Origin: Opitutus sp.
GTDB taxonomy: Bacteria > Verrucomicrobiota > Verrucomicrobiia > Opitutales > Opitutaceae
Length of the DNA stretch: 64,000 bases
Direction of reading: 5' to 3'
NCBI GenBank assembly: GCA_024707325.1
Contig: JANPZY010000001.1
Span: forward strand, 1,984,501 to 2,048,500
Shown: one piece after another, positions 1 through 8,597 of the stretch
Numbering within the stretch: the stretch's first letter is position 1
Layout of the letters: each line of letters opens with the position of its first letter
Program-made: the position numbers and the translations under genes
Notes under the pieces: generated by a model
What the model saw: only the letters and a program-made list of their open reading frames with translations
Databases searched by the model: none
What the model was told of the DNA's origin: nothing

Positions 1-60
1 CGAACGCGACGAGGGCGTCGCGTCTCCATTTGTGAGTTCGGTGGAGCCCGGCGTCCTCGC
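1..60. repeat. 60-bp interspersed repeat, copy 1
   Basis: The first 60 bases match 8283-8342 over the same length. They share an identical 5' block (CGAACGCGACGAGGGCGTCG) and an identical 3' block (GGTGGAGCCCGGCGTCCTCG). The differences lie mainly in a roughly 12-base middle section. A shorter relative of the 3' block is at 23912-23940. No coding frame is supported here. It looks like a scattered non-coding repeat family of this genome. Confidence 0.7.
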
Positions 61-195
61 TGGTTGTCGGCTGTGCGGGCAAAAGTCGTGCCGCGCTAGC
101 GTGCGGAGCACTCCGTAATCTTTCTCTTTCTCGATCGTTCGCGTCGCGAATTCGAGAACGAGAACGATTACGAGAACGACCGGGGGCGATGGCGC
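61..195. other. Non-coding stretch with AGAACG-rich segment
   Basis: No gene is supported. Around 150-180 the motif GAGAACGA recurs in close succession, opposite a TCTTTCTC tract at 119-131. This gives weak potential for a hairpin downstream of the lactonase gene that ends at 196, but no clear terminator with a U tract on the minus strand is visible. Confidence 0.35.
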
Positions 196-1251
196 TCAGT
201 CGAAGAACGCGACGCAGACGGGCATCGAGACGATGGCGGTCGAGTCGATCTTCGTGAGCCGGCCGGTGCTCGCATCCACGCGAAAGACGGTGAGGTCGTT
301 CGAGGTTTGATTGGCAGCGACGAGCCACTTGCCGTCGGGCGAGAGCGCGAAGTTGCGCGGGTGCTTGCCGCCCACCGGCACGGTTTCCACGTGCGAGAGT
401 TTGCCCTGCGCGGCGTCGAAGCGGAAGACGACGAGGCTGTCGTGGCCGCGATTGGAGCCGTAGACGTATTCACCGTTTGGATGCACGCGCACTTCGGCCG
501 TCGTGTTTTCGCCGGTGAAACCGGCGGGCAGCGTCGATTGCGTGTCGGTCGGCGTGAGCGAGCCGTTGGTGGCGTCGTAGGCGTAGCAGACGAGCGTGCC
601 GCCCATTTCGTTGATCACGAAAAGATGGCGGCCGTCGCGCGAGAAGGCCGCGTGGCGCGGGCCGACGCCGGGCTCGGTGGTGATGAACGGCGGTTCGGCG
701 GGCGTGAGTGTCGCGGCTTCGGGATCGAGCCGGTAGGTGAAGATTTTATCGAGCCCGAGATCGCAGACGATCACGTGGCGGTTGTCCGGCGAGATCGTGA
801 CGGAGTGCGCGTGCGCGGTGTCCTGTCGCTCGCGGTTCACGCTGGAGCCGCGGTGTTGAAGCAGCGTGCCCGGGCGGCCGAGTTTTCCGTCTGGGCCGAT
901 GGGCAGCGAAGCGACGACGCCGGTGTGATAGTGCGCGACGACGAGCGTGCGGCCAGTCTGATCGACGACGAGATGGCAGGGCGCCTTGCCGCCGGCGGGT
1001 TGCGGCGCCTGGAGTGGCGTGAGCGAAAGCGTGAGCGGATTGATCGCGTAGGCGCTGGCGAGCGCGTCGGTTTCGCTGACGGCGAAGAGAAAGCGCTTGT
1101 CGGGCGAGAGCGCGACGAAGGACGGATTCGACGTTTCGGCTGCGACAACCGGGGTGGAGAGCGCGCCGGTCGCGGCGTCGAGGTCGACGCGATAAATGCC
1201 TTTGCCGCCGCTGCGGGTATAGGTGCCGAGGAAGAGGTGGTGCTTGTGCAT
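196..1251 (-). CDS. Lactonase-family beta-propeller protein (6-phosphogluconolactonase-like)
   Basis: A protein of about 351 residues that matches the YbhE/Pgl lactonase family, seven-bladed beta-propellers that hydrolyse 6-phosphogluconolactone or related sugar lactones. The start is read at MHKHHLFLGTYT, because family members begin almost directly with the 'F/YxGTYT' strand; a start five codons upstream is possible. Repeated blade signatures are visible: NPSFVALSPDKRFLFAV, HAHSVTISPDNRHVIVCDLG, GPRHAAFSRDGRHLFVINE and HPRNFALSPDGKWLVAANQ. No signal peptide is obvious, so it is probably cytoplasmic. The next gene on the same strand is a sugar-type MFS permease, which suits carbohydrate metabolism. 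The exact substrate is not shown by sequence. Confidence 0.85.
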   Translation of the reverse strand: MHKHHLFLGTYTRSGGKGIYRVDLDAATGALSTPVVAAETSNPSFVALSPDKRFLFAVSETDALASAYAINPLTLSLTPLQAPQPAGGKAPCHLVVDQTGRTLVVAHYHTGVVASLPIGPDGKLGRPGTLLQHRGSSVNRERQDTAHAHSVTISPDNRHVIVCDLGLDKIFTYRLDPEAATLTPAEPPFITTEPGVGPRHAAFSRDGRHLFVINEMGGTLVCYAYDATNGSLTPTDTQSTLPAGFTGENTTAEVRVHPNGEYVYGSNRGHDSLVVFRFDAAQGKLSHVETVPVGGKHPRNFALSPDGKWLVAANQTSNDLTVFRVDASTGRLTKIDSTAIVSMPVCVAFFD

Positions 1252-1370
1252 GTCGATTATCCGCAAAACCGCGCATCATCGCGCGGGAGTTTCAGCGTGC
1301 AAGAGCCGCGTCGCTCAATCGATGAGTGCGCGGCGCGGTTTCAAGAAGGGGCGGCTTTTTCGCGCGCGCG

Positions 1371-2642
1371 TCAGGCGTCGGGTTCGCCGTGTTCCGGCAG
1401 CCACCACGAAGCGATGGCCGCCGCGAACGCGACGCCACTCGAGATGAGCAGCGCGGTGCGGAAATCGCCGACGGGTGCGAGCCAGCCGAAGATCACCGAC
1501 GCGATCGCGGCGGCGAGACGTCCGATGTTGAAACAGAAACCCGCACCCGTGGTGCGAAGCAGGGTGGGGAAGAGTGGCGGCAGATACATTGTGAAGAGCC
1601 CGAACACGCCGGAGAAAAGTCCGACGAGCGGCACCCAGAACCACGCGAGTTCGCCGAAGCCGCGCGGCACGATGAACGCGCCCGCCATGCTGGCGAAGAG
1701 CGCGAACATGAGGACGAGGATCGCGCGGCGGTTGCCCCACAGCCGCGCGAACCAGCCGGCGAGATAATTGCCGCCGATCGAGACGAAGATCATGAGGAAA
1801 AACGCGGCGGAGATGAGCCGCGTGATTTCGCCCGGGGGCGTGCCTTCCTCCGCGAGCAAGCGACGGAGATGTTGCGCGTGCCAGAACAGGAACAACCACC
1901 ACGCGGAAAGGCTGAGTGCGCAAACCGTGAGCGTGCGCCACGTGGTGCTCGCAACCCGGCCGCGGAAGAGATCGACGATGCCCGGCTTCGGCGCATCGGT
2001 CGCCTCCGCGCGATGCCACGTTTCGGGCTCGGGCACGTGCTTGCGGATCCAATACACGACGAGCGCGGGCAGCACGCCGATGAGAAACACGTAACGCTCC
2101 GGCGGCGGATTCGGCAGGAACGACAGCAGCGCGACGATGGCGGACGCGAGCAGGATGCCGACGTTAACGGCGGTTTGGAGAATCGCCGCGAGCCACGGAC
2201 GCCAGGCCTTGGGCCATGTTTCCGCGATGAGAGAAGCGCCGACCGCCCACTCGCCGCCGATGCCGAGTGCGGCGATGAAGCGAAAGATCATCAGTTGCCA
2301 CCACGTCTGGGCGATCGCGCACAAGCCGGTGCACACCGCATACGTGAGCACCGTGAGCGCGAGCGTGCGGCTGCGTCCAAGTCGATCGCCGAGTCGGCCG
2401 AAAAACGTGCCGCCGAGCGCCCAGCCGACGAGAAACGCGGCTTGGATGTAGGCGCTCTTTTCCTTCACTGCCGGATCGGCCGCGCTGTCGACGCCGAGCA
2501 ACGTCACGACCAGCGGTGCCGCCACCAGCGTGTAGAGGTGAAGCTCGAGCCCGTCGAACAACCAGCCGAGCCAAGCGGCGATTCCGGACTTCCATTGATG
2601 GGGTTTTAGATCGCGGAGGCGGGTCGCCGCTTCGGGGGGCAT
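1371..2642 (-). CDS. MFS transporter, sugar/organic-acid type
   Basis: A protein of about 423 residues with roughly twelve hydrophobic segments. It has the family loop signature GRLGDRLGRSRTLALTVL after the second or third segment, and SRxGR-type loops are lost in the second half. Such proteins import sugars or sugar acids by proton symport at the inner membrane. I chose the start at MPPEAATR; an upstream ATG at 2705 would add 21 non-hydrophobic residues. The first transmembrane part begins near GIAAWLGWLFDGLELHLY, a pattern seen in the metabolite:H+ symporter and sialate-type branches. It lies upstream of the lactonase gene on the same strand, with about 120 bases between them, so the two may be co-transcribed. 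The substrate is unknown. Confidence 0.85.
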   Translation of the reverse strand: MPPEAATRLRDLKPHQWKSGIAAWLGWLFDGLELHLYTLVAAPLVVTLLGVDSAADPAVKEKSAYIQAAFLVGWALGGTFFGRLGDRLGRSRTLALTVLTYAVCTGLCAIAQTWWQLMIFRFIAALGIGGEWAVGASLIAETWPKAWRPWLAAILQTAVNVGILLASAIVALLSFLPNPPPERYVFLIGVLPALVVYWIRKHVPEPETWHRAEATDAPKPGIVDLFRGRVASTTWRTLTVCALSLSAWWLFLFWHAQHLRRLLAEEGTPPGEITRLISAAFFLMIFVSIGGNYLAGWFARLWGNRRAILVLMFALFASMAGAFIVPRGFGELAWFWVPLVGLFSGVFGLFTMYLPPLFPTLLRTTGAGFCFNIGRLAAAIASVIFGWLAPVGDFRTALLISSGVAFAAAIASWWLPEHGEPDA

Positions 2643-2996
2643 GGTGCGCCACTGTTTGGCGGCAAGCGGTTGAGTCAACCACACGCTAAGCTCTCTCAAC
2701 CGCACGCGAAGATGTGGGGCACGCGCTGGGAATTCCCATCAGGGAAACCATGAGCACCGCCCATCCATGCAATAAGTTCCAATACTGGCTTCATAACCGG
2801 CTAAAAATTGGACGCTTAAACCAAAGTTTAAAGAAGCGCGGCCGCCTTCTGCATCAGGGTGGCGTTACGTCGCGGTGAAGAGCAGCTCGCGGTGCTTGAC
2901 CCGGTTATGACGCGGAGGACTCCCTATGCTGAACCCGCTCGTGGTGCGCACGACTTTCAGCACCGCGAGTTACGACACACGACACTGAAAACAACT
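2643..2996. other. Divergent intergenic region between MFS and TonB receptor genes
   Basis: About 350 bases separate the two divergently read genes, so promoters for both should lie here. An AT-richer island around 2790-2835 contains the inverted repeat at 2816-2831. I could not assign -35/-10 boxes with confidence. An open frame runs into the receptor gene from 2859, but its sequence lacks a signal peptide until the ATG at 2997. Confidence 0.45.
2816..2831. promoter_or_regulatory. Inverted repeat TTAAAC-CAAA-GTTTAA, possible operator
   Basis: Six-base perfect arms around a four-base spacer sit in the AT-rich part of the divergent region between the MFS permease and the TonB receptor. The symmetry and size resemble operators of LacI-type regulators, which commonly control sugar genes. 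No LacI regulator is encoded in the window, so this is only a candidate. Confidence 0.3.
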
Positions 2997-5540
2997 ATGA
3001 ACAAACGATACTTGGCTGCCTTTGCGGCCGTCGCCTGGGGCAGCGCTTCCGCGCTGGGTCAGGCTTCCTCGAGTAGCGACGTCGTCACGTTCGAGACGCT
3101 CAACGTCTCGGAGATGCGCAGCTTCTCGGACCAGGCTATTCCCGGCGAGACGCCGGTCGCCTTCAGCGAAGTGGGCAAGGAGCGGATCAGCGCGCAGCTC
3201 GGTTCGCGCGATCTTCCGCTCGTGTTGAACAACACGCCTTCCATCTACGCGACGGCCGATGGCGGTGGCGCGGGCGACGCGCGCATCAACGTCCGCGGCT
3301 TCAGCCAGCGCAACGTCTCCATCCTCATCAACGGCGTGCCGACCAACGACCTCGAGAACGGTTGGCTCTACTGGTCGAACTGGGACGCGTTGGGTGATGT
3401 CACCAGCACGATCCAGATTCAGCGCGGTCTCAGCAACGTCACGCTGCCCACGCCCTCGATCGGCGGCACGATCAACATCATCACGGATCCGGCCGCGGCC
3501 AAGCGCGGTGGTTCGTTCAAGGTCGAGACCGGCAGCGGCAACTTCATGAAGGCCACCGCCGTCCTCAACACCGGCCTGCTCAAGGACAAGTTCGCGCTCA
3601 CCGTCGGCCTCATGGCCAAGGAGGGTGATGGCTTCGCCCGCGGCACGTGGGTCGAAGGCTACGGCTACTACATCGGTTCGTCGTGGATCGTGAACGACAA
3701 GAACCGCCTCGAGCTCTTCGCCATCGGCGCCCCGCAACGTCACGGTCAGCGCACGTTCGCCTCGAACATCGCGGCCTACGACGCCGGTTTCGCGCGCAAG
3801 CTCGGCTACAGCCAGTCCGAGGTCGACGCGGCCCGCGCGGTCGGCCCGATCTCCGCGGGCGACGAGTTCAACCCCAACTACTCTCCGGTCAGCCCGAGCT
3901 ACACCGGCCAGCAGTATTTCTGGGGCAGCACGCACAGCCGCAAACAGGCCGGCTTCATCAACGAGCGTGAAAACTACTTCCACAAGCCGCAGATCAACCT
4001 GAACTGGTATCTGACGCTCAACGAGCAGCTCAAGCTGACCACCGTCGCCTACTACTCCGGCGGTGATGGCGGCGGCACGGGCACGTTGAACAACGGCTCC
4101 AGCAGCGCGGCGTTCGGCCGTATCTCCAACAGCGATTATTACTACGGCAGCAACATCGATTGGGACGCCACGATCGCCAGCAACGCAGGCACGACTGACA
4201 TCCGCGGCAACGCGAAGGCGGCCGGCCAGTCGCTCGGCGTCCTGCGCAACAGCGTCAACCAGCAGGACCAGTTCGGCGTCGTCTCCAAGCTCAGCTACGA
4301 GATGACCGACAGCCTGTCGTTCACCACCGGTATCGACTGGCGCACGGCCAAGATCGACCACTTCCGCGAAGTGCGCGATCTGCTCGGCGGCGACTACTAC
4401 CTCCCGACCGTGGCGCAGGCCAGTGAGTTCTGGGCCAACGGCGCCAACACGCGCCTCGGTCTCGGCGACCGCGTGGACTACGACAACACCAACACGGTCG
4501 ACTGGCTCGGCCTGTTCGCGCAGGCGCAATACCAGGAAGGCCCGATCTCCGCGTTCGCGGTCTATGGCTACTCGCTCGTCGACTACTCCTACGAGGATAA
4601 CTTCCGCCGCGCCGCCCCCGGCTCGTCCCAGAAATACAAACTCGATCCGGGTGCCGACGAAGGCCACCAGATCAAGGGCGGCGTGCAGTATAAGTTCACG
4701 CAAAACCTCGCCGCGTTCGTCAACGCCGGCTGGGTCTCCAAGGTCCCGAACTTCGACGGCGTGATCAATGACACGTCCGGCGTGCTGGTGAACACCGGCA
4801 ACGAGAAGTTCACCTCGTTCGAGAGCGGCCTGCGCTTCGACTCCGACGACAAGCGCTTCAACGTCAGCGCGAGCTACTACTACACGCTCTGGCGCGATCG
4901 CTCCGTCTCCACGGTCAACGAAGTGGCCGACACGATCACCTACCTCCGCGGCGTGAACTCCAACTACGCCGGCCTCGAAATCGAGAGCGCCTTCCAGCCC
5001 AACCGCTGGTTCCGCGTCGATGCCGCCGCTTCGTTCGGCAACTGGTATTACACCGGCGATGTGAAGGGCGAAGTGTTCCAGATCAGCTCCGGTAGCCAGA
5101 TCGGCACCGGCAGCGACATCTACATCGCGGGCCTCAAGGTCGGCGACGCTCCCCAGACCCAGGTCGCCGTCGGCGCGACGGTGTTCCCGACGGATGGCCT
5201 GTCCATCCGCTTCGAGGGCCGCTGGTATGATCGCTACTGGGCGGACTTCCTGCCCGAGTCGCGCACCGACGCCACGGATCGCGGCCAGGCTTGGAGCATC
5301 CCGGACTACGAGATCTTCGACCTCCACGTCAGCTATCGTCTGCCGCTGAACAACCGCGCGTTCGACGTCAGCGTGTTCGCCCACGTGTTCAACGTGTTCG
5401 ACAAGGTCTATGTGTCGGATGCCACGGACAACAGCTCCTTCGAGGGCATTGCTGGTGCTCCTTCGCACTCCGCGCAGCGCGCCGAGGTGTTCCTCGGTCT
5501 GCCGGCCACTTACAACCTCGGCGTGTCGGTCTCGTTCTGA
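2997..5540 (+). CDS. TonB-dependent outer-membrane receptor
   Basis: An 847-residue receptor starting at ATG 2997 (MNKRYLAAFAAVAWG), the first start followed by a proper signal peptide (cleavage near ASALGQA). The N-terminal plug domain (about residues 50-170) shows LPLVLNNTPSIYATADGG, INVRGFSQRNVSILINGVP and SIGGTINIITDPA. The remainder is rich in alternating aromatic strands and ends with an aromatic Phe (LGVSVSF) typical of 22-strand outer-membrane barrels. It imports a large nutrient across the outer membrane using TonB energy. No carboxypeptidase-like SusC extension and no SusD partner is present. Nearby sugar genes suggest an oligosaccharide ligand, but this is inference. A strong terminator follows it. 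Confidence 0.92.
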   Translation: MNKRYLAAFAAVAWGSASALGQASSSSDVVTFETLNVSEMRSFSDQAIPGETPVAFSEVGKERISAQLGSRDLPLVLNNTPSIYATADGGGAGDARINVRGFSQRNVSILINGVPTNDLENGWLYWSNWDALGDVTSTIQIQRGLSNVTLPTPSIGGTINIITDPAAAKRGGSFKVETGSGNFMKATAVLNTGLLKDKFALTVGLMAKEGDGFARGTWVEGYGYYIGSSWIVNDKNRLELFAIGAPQRHGQRTFASNIAAYDAGFARKLGYSQSEVDAARAVGPISAGDEFNPNYSPVSPSYTGQQYFWGSTHSRKQAGFINERENYFHKPQINLNWYLTLNEQLKLTTVAYYSGGDGGGTGTLNNGSSSAAFGRISNSDYYYGSNIDWDATIASNAGTTDIRGNAKAAGQSLGVLRNSVNQQDQFGVVSKLSYEMTDSLSFTTGIDWRTAKIDHFREVRDLLGGDYYLPTVAQASEFWANGANTRLGLGDRVDYDNTNTVDWLGLFAQAQYQEGPISAFAVYGYSLVDYSYEDNFRRAAPGSSQKYKLDPGADEGHQIKGGVQYKFTQNLAAFVNAGWVSKVPNFDGVINDTSGVLVNTGNEKFTSFESGLRFDSDDKRFNVSASYYYTLWRDRSVSTVNEVADTITYLRGVNSNYAGLEIESAFQPNRWFRVDAAASFGNWYYTGDVKGEVFQISSGSQIGTGSDIYIAGLKVGDAPQTQVAVGATVFPTDGLSIRFEGRWYDRYWADFLPESRTDATDRGQAWSIPDYEIFDLHVSYRLPLNNRAFDVSVFAHVFNVFDKVYVSDATDNSSFEGIAGAPSHSAQRAEVFLGLPATYNLGVSVSF

Positions 5541-5574
5541 TCGCGCCCAGGTCGTAAAGCTTACGCCTGATTTC

Positions 5575-5605
5575 AGGCGGCCGCTCTTCGGGGCGGCCGC
5601 CTTTT
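5575..5605 (+). terminator. Rho-independent terminator after TonB receptor
   Basis: A ten-base perfect stem (AGGCGGCCGC pairing with GCGGCCGCCT) encloses an eight-base loop and is followed by TTTTCTTTG. It lies 35 bases after the receptor stop codon and isolates that gene from the WYL regulator downstream. Confidence 0.9.
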
Positions 5606-5668
5606 CTTTGTCCCTCGGGCGAGCTTGGTGTTGTCCGTTGGCGTCACGAAGCCCATAACGGCCCCGTC

Positions 5669-6631
5669 ATGAATCGGACCGACCGACTCGTCGCCATGGT
5701 GATGTTCCTGCAAGGCCGCCGCGTTGTGCGCGCCGAGGAGCTCGCGCGACATTTCGAAGTCACCGTCCGCACTATTTATCGCGACGTCGCCGCGCTCAGC
5801 GAAGCCGGCGTGCCGGTTGCGGGCGAAGCCGGGGTCGGCTACAGCCTCGTCAAAGGCTACCACCTCCCGCCGGTCATGTTCACCGCGGAGGAGGCGATGG
5901 CGCTCTTCGTGGGTGGCGAGATGGTGAAGAAATTCTCCGACGCGTCGCTCGCCGCGCCGATGGACACCGCGCTGCTGAAAATTCGTTCCGTGCTGCCACG
6001 CGAGCGGCAGGACGAACTCGACCGGCTCGCGCGCGCCACCGCGATTCACAGCCGCACCAAACTCTCCACCGGCATGGACCAGCGCACGATCCTGCCCGTG
6101 CAACAAGCGATCGTGTCGCGCCGCGTCCTGCGCCTGCGCTACCGCGCGAAAGGTCGCGAGGCCGCGACCGTGCGCGACGTCGAGCCGCTCGGCATCGCGT
6201 TCTCCGGCGGCGCGTGGTATCTCGTCGCGTGGTGCCGTCTGCGTCAGGCGCTGCGCCATTTCAAACTCGAGCGCCTGCTCGATCTCGAAGTGCTGCCCGA
6301 GCGTTTTGAACCGCGTCCCGATTTCTCGTTGACCGAACACTTGCGCCGCGAACTCGAGTCCGACGAACGGCTGCCCGCCCGCGTGTGGTTCGCCACCCAG
6401 GCGCTCGATCGCGCCCGCCGGGAAGTCTCGTCGGAGTTCGTTTCCGAAACGCGCACCGACGGCGGTGTCGAGGTGGAGATGACGACCTTCTGCTACCAAT
6501 GGCTCGCGCGCTGGCTGCTCTCGTTTGGCGCCGAGGCGGAGGCGATCTCGCCGCCGGAACTACGCGAGCGTGTAGCCACCGAAGTCGCCGCTCTGAGCGA
6601 ACGCTATACGCCCGCTCCGCTGCCGGCCTGA
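5669..6631 (+). CDS. WYL-domain transcriptional regulator (YafY/DeoR type)
   Basis: A 320-residue cytoplasmic regulator. Residues 1-60 form a helix-turn-helix of the HTH_11 type (RAEELARHFEVTVRTIYRDV). Residues from about 140 to 230 form a WYL ligand-sensing domain, with GGAWYLVAWC and a following RHFKLERL segment. A WCX-like C-terminal domain follows. WYL proteins often act as local or global switches that sense nucleotides or oligonucleotides. It stands alone between the receptor's terminator and two VOC-family genes on the same strand. It could control those genes, since YafY-type regulators are often next to small glyoxalase-like proteins, but no operator is seen. Confidence 0.9.
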   Translation: MNRTDRLVAMVMFLQGRRVVRAEELARHFEVTVRTIYRDVAALSEAGVPVAGEAGVGYSLVKGYHLPPVMFTAEEAMALFVGGEMVKKFSDASLAAPMDTALLKIRSVLPRERQDELDRLARATAIHSRTKLSTGMDQRTILPVQQAIVSRRVLRLRYRAKGREAATVRDVEPLGIAFSGGAWYLVAWCRLRQALRHFKLERLLDLEVLPERFEPRPDFSLTEHLRRELESDERLPARVWFATQALDRARREVSSEFVSETRTDGGVEVEMTTFCYQWLARWLLSFGAEAEAISPPELRERVATEVAALSERYTPAPLPA

Positions 6632-6883
6632 TGGTGTTTCCCCGGGTGGGCCGCCGTATCGGGTAAACCCTGACAGTATAGAGGAGCGCGGACGCCCGTG
6701 CCGCACCCAGACCGGTTTATCGCGAAGCAAAACCGCTGATCCAAATATTCCTGCCGCACCGCGAGGGATCTATCTACTGATCGCGTATGAAGGTTTTTGT
6801 CCGGAGGCGGTGTCTACTGACATACGGCTGTCACCTTCCCGTGCTATTTGTGCACCATCGTTTGTTCAGAACCCCCACTCGCC

Positions 6884-7252
6884 ATGGTCAATGTCATTGA
6901 AATCGCCTTCACGGGATACCCCGTCACCGACATCGCGCGCGCCCGCGCTTTTTACGAAAACGTTCTCGGGCTGAAAACCTCCACGGTCTTCGAGCATGAA
7001 GAGAAGCACTGGATCGAATATGACATTGGTCCCGGAACGCTCGCCATTTCCAACATGTCGTCGGATTGGACCGGCAATCGACAGGGGCCCGCGATCGCAC
7101 TTGAAGTCGCCGACTTCGATGCCGCCATCGCCGCGCTCCGGTCCGCCGGAGTGACCTTCTATCTCGAACCCATGCCCAGCCCGGTCTGCCGCATGGCGAT
7201 CATCGCCGATCCCGACGGCAACAGCATCGCCATCCACAAACGCAACTCCTGA
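6884..7252 (+). CDS. VOC-family (glyoxalase-like) protein
   Basis: A 122-residue single vicinal-oxygen-chelate module. The start is taken at ATG 6884 (MVNVIEIAFTGYPVTDI), because VOC folds begin directly with the first beta strand; 12 upstream residues lack family features. Recognisable elements are ARAFYENVLGL, WIEYDIGPGTLAI, IALEVADFDAAIAAL and the closing AIIADPDGNSIAIH. The enzyme class includes glyoxalases, dioxygenases and antibiotic-binding proteins, so the reaction cannot be fixed. It precedes another VOC-containing gene by about 50 bases and may share its transcript. Confidence 0.85.
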   Translation: MVNVIEIAFTGYPVTDIARARAFYENVLGLKTSTVFEHEEKHWIEYDIGPGTLAISNMSSDWTGNRQGPAIALEVADFDAAIAALRSAGVTFYLEPMPSPVCRMAIIADPDGNSIAIHKRNS

Positions 7253-7303
7253 TACCGTCTCCTCTTCGTCCAGCGCTGTATCCAAAAAACACGCACACCT
7301 CCC

Positions 7304-8125
7304 ATGGACCCACGCTCGCTCCTCGTCAGTTTGCCGGCCTCGCGTGACGCCGTTTTCGAATTTCTCTCCAATCCGGAAAATCTCCCTGAGTGGTCCGGCG
7401 GCTTTTATGCTCTTCCGACCTTGGACGAAGGCGGCTGGATCAGCGTCACGCCGCTCGGCGCGCGCTCCATCGCGCTTGTGGCGGACGACAGCACCGGACT
7501 CATCGATTTCTTCCACGGCGACAAGCCGGACGAAATGCACGTGCTCCCGCTGCGGGTCTTGTCGCAGCCGCACGGCTGCATCGTCAGCGCCGCGCTCATC
7601 CCGTTGCCCGGACTTCCGGAAGATTGCGTCGACTACGAACAGCGCCGGCTCGTCGCCGGTCTGCGCGGACTCGGCCAGCGCTTTGGCGGCGGCCGGCTCG
7701 CCTCCGACGATGATCACGGCCGGACGTTTGTGCCCGGAGTTGTCACCGCGCGCTTTCACGAGACGTGGGATTTTTATACCACGCATTTCGGTTTTCGCAC
7801 CGAGTCGGAGAGCAACTGCCACGTGCACCTCGTTCATCCCAACGGCGCGCGCATGACTTTGCTCCGCGAGGAAATCGACGGCCTGCCATCGGCACTCACG
7901 CACGCGCCCGACGGACGTGGTTTCTGGCTCGAATTGCCGGTGGATGATGTGGACGCCGTTTACCAGCGTCTCGTTGCTGCCGGCGTGGAGATATCGGAGC
8001 CGCCGCAAGATCGTCCGTGGCACGAACGCGACTGCCGTCTTCGCGATCCCAACGGGGTGATGATTCAACTCTCGCACACGATCCCCGCGCCCGACGCGCT
8101 CGAGTCTCGTCCCGCCGCGAGCTGA
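7304..8125 (+). CDS. Two-domain protein: SRPBCC-like N-terminus plus VOC C-terminus
   Basis: 273 residues. The first 130 or so (DAVFEFLSNPENLPEWSGGF onward) look like an SRPBCC/START-type ligand pocket: the phrase 'vFeflsnPenlpeW' is typical of that fold. Residues from about 145 to 260 form a VOC module, with TWDFYTTHFGF, GFWLELPVDDVDAVYQRL and a final DCRLRDPNGVMIQLSH. The fusion suggests a single enzyme or binder that handles a hydrophobic small molecule. It follows a stand-alone VOC gene on the same strand. The reaction is unknown. The SRPBCC call is by pattern only and is less certain than the VOC call. Confidence 0.75.
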   Translation: MDPRSLLVSLPASRDAVFEFLSNPENLPEWSGGFYALPTLDEGGWISVTPLGARSIALVADDSTGLIDFFHGDKPDEMHVLPLRVLSQPHGCIVSAALIPLPGLPEDCVDYEQRRLVAGLRGLGQRFGGGRLASDDDHGRTFVPGVVTARFHETWDFYTTHFGFRTESESNCHVHLVHPNGARMTLLREEIDGLPSALTHAPDGRGFWLELPVDDVDAVYQRLVAAGVEISEPPQDRPWHERDCRLRDPNGVMIQLSHTIPAPDALESRPAAS

Positions 8126-8139
8126 GGCTCGGGCGAGAT

Positions 8140-8199
8140 CGATCACGGAAACACGGAAGAAACGGAGCCGATCGCGGAAGCACGGAAAGGAGAGGGAGG
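8140..8199. repeat. CACGGAAACACGGAA-type repeat fragment
   Basis: The motif ATCACGGAAACACGGAA occurs here, followed by ATCGCGGAAGCACGGAAAG. These are the same elements as in the tandem units at 19024-19391, but without the second half of the unit, so this looks like a partial copy of that family. Confidence 0.65.
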
Positions 8200-8282
8200 A
8201 AAACAATACTTCCTCTCAGGTCGTTCCCTGCGGAGCCTCTGAAACATGGAGCCGCGGCGTCCCCGTCGCGGTTTGTAGCCAT

Positions 8283-8342
8283 CGAACGCGACGAGGGCGT
8301 CGCGTTTCCAGTGGTTAGCCAGGTGGAGCCCGGCGTCCTCGC
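8283..8342. repeat. 60-bp interspersed repeat, copy 2
   Basis: Same length and same outer blocks as the copy at 1-60. The middle (about 8310-8321) differs. It is followed by GCCGGGCTG, which extends the resemblance to the 23912-23940 fragment. Confidence 0.7.
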
Positions 8343-8597
8343 CGGGCTGTGGCGCGGGCGCTCTGCCGGATCGTCTTGCGAGTGATTGTGCTCACGTAAC
8401 CCGAGACAAACCTCGCACGACGGCTGGACGGCGCGTGCCGAATAACCCGCCGGGGACGGCGGGTTCCACCTCGAGCTGCTCACGTGCTTGCTGATTTCCT
8501 CGTGGTCGTTCGGCGCTAAAAACAGCCGCGGGCGGGCGCCGCTTGGTGGCTGGATTTTTCTGCGGCGCGGCCTAATCTGCGCGCAATCCCTTCTCCC

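Larger units (their letters stand above)
8126..8597. other. 472-bp non-coding region rich in interspersed repeats
   Basis: No gene is supported. The region holds a short run of the CACGGAAACACGGAA motif (8140-8199), the second copy of the 60-bp repeat (8283-8342), and an inverted relative of its 3' block near 8440-8470 (GGGGACGGCGGGTTCCACC). It separates the VOC genes from the DoxX gene and appears to be a landing zone for several repeat families. Confidence 0.6.

Noticed and set aside
2970..5468. 832-residue open frame opposite the TonB receptor
   Set aside because: It mirrors the receptor gene in the opposite strand; it has no family motif, no start context, and its composition (Val/Glu/Arg/Ala) is that of antisense GC-rich coding DNA.
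6632..6883. tRNA or small RNA in the gap before the VOC gene
   Set aside because: I tried cloverleaf and T-arm patterns and found none; a few short stems only.
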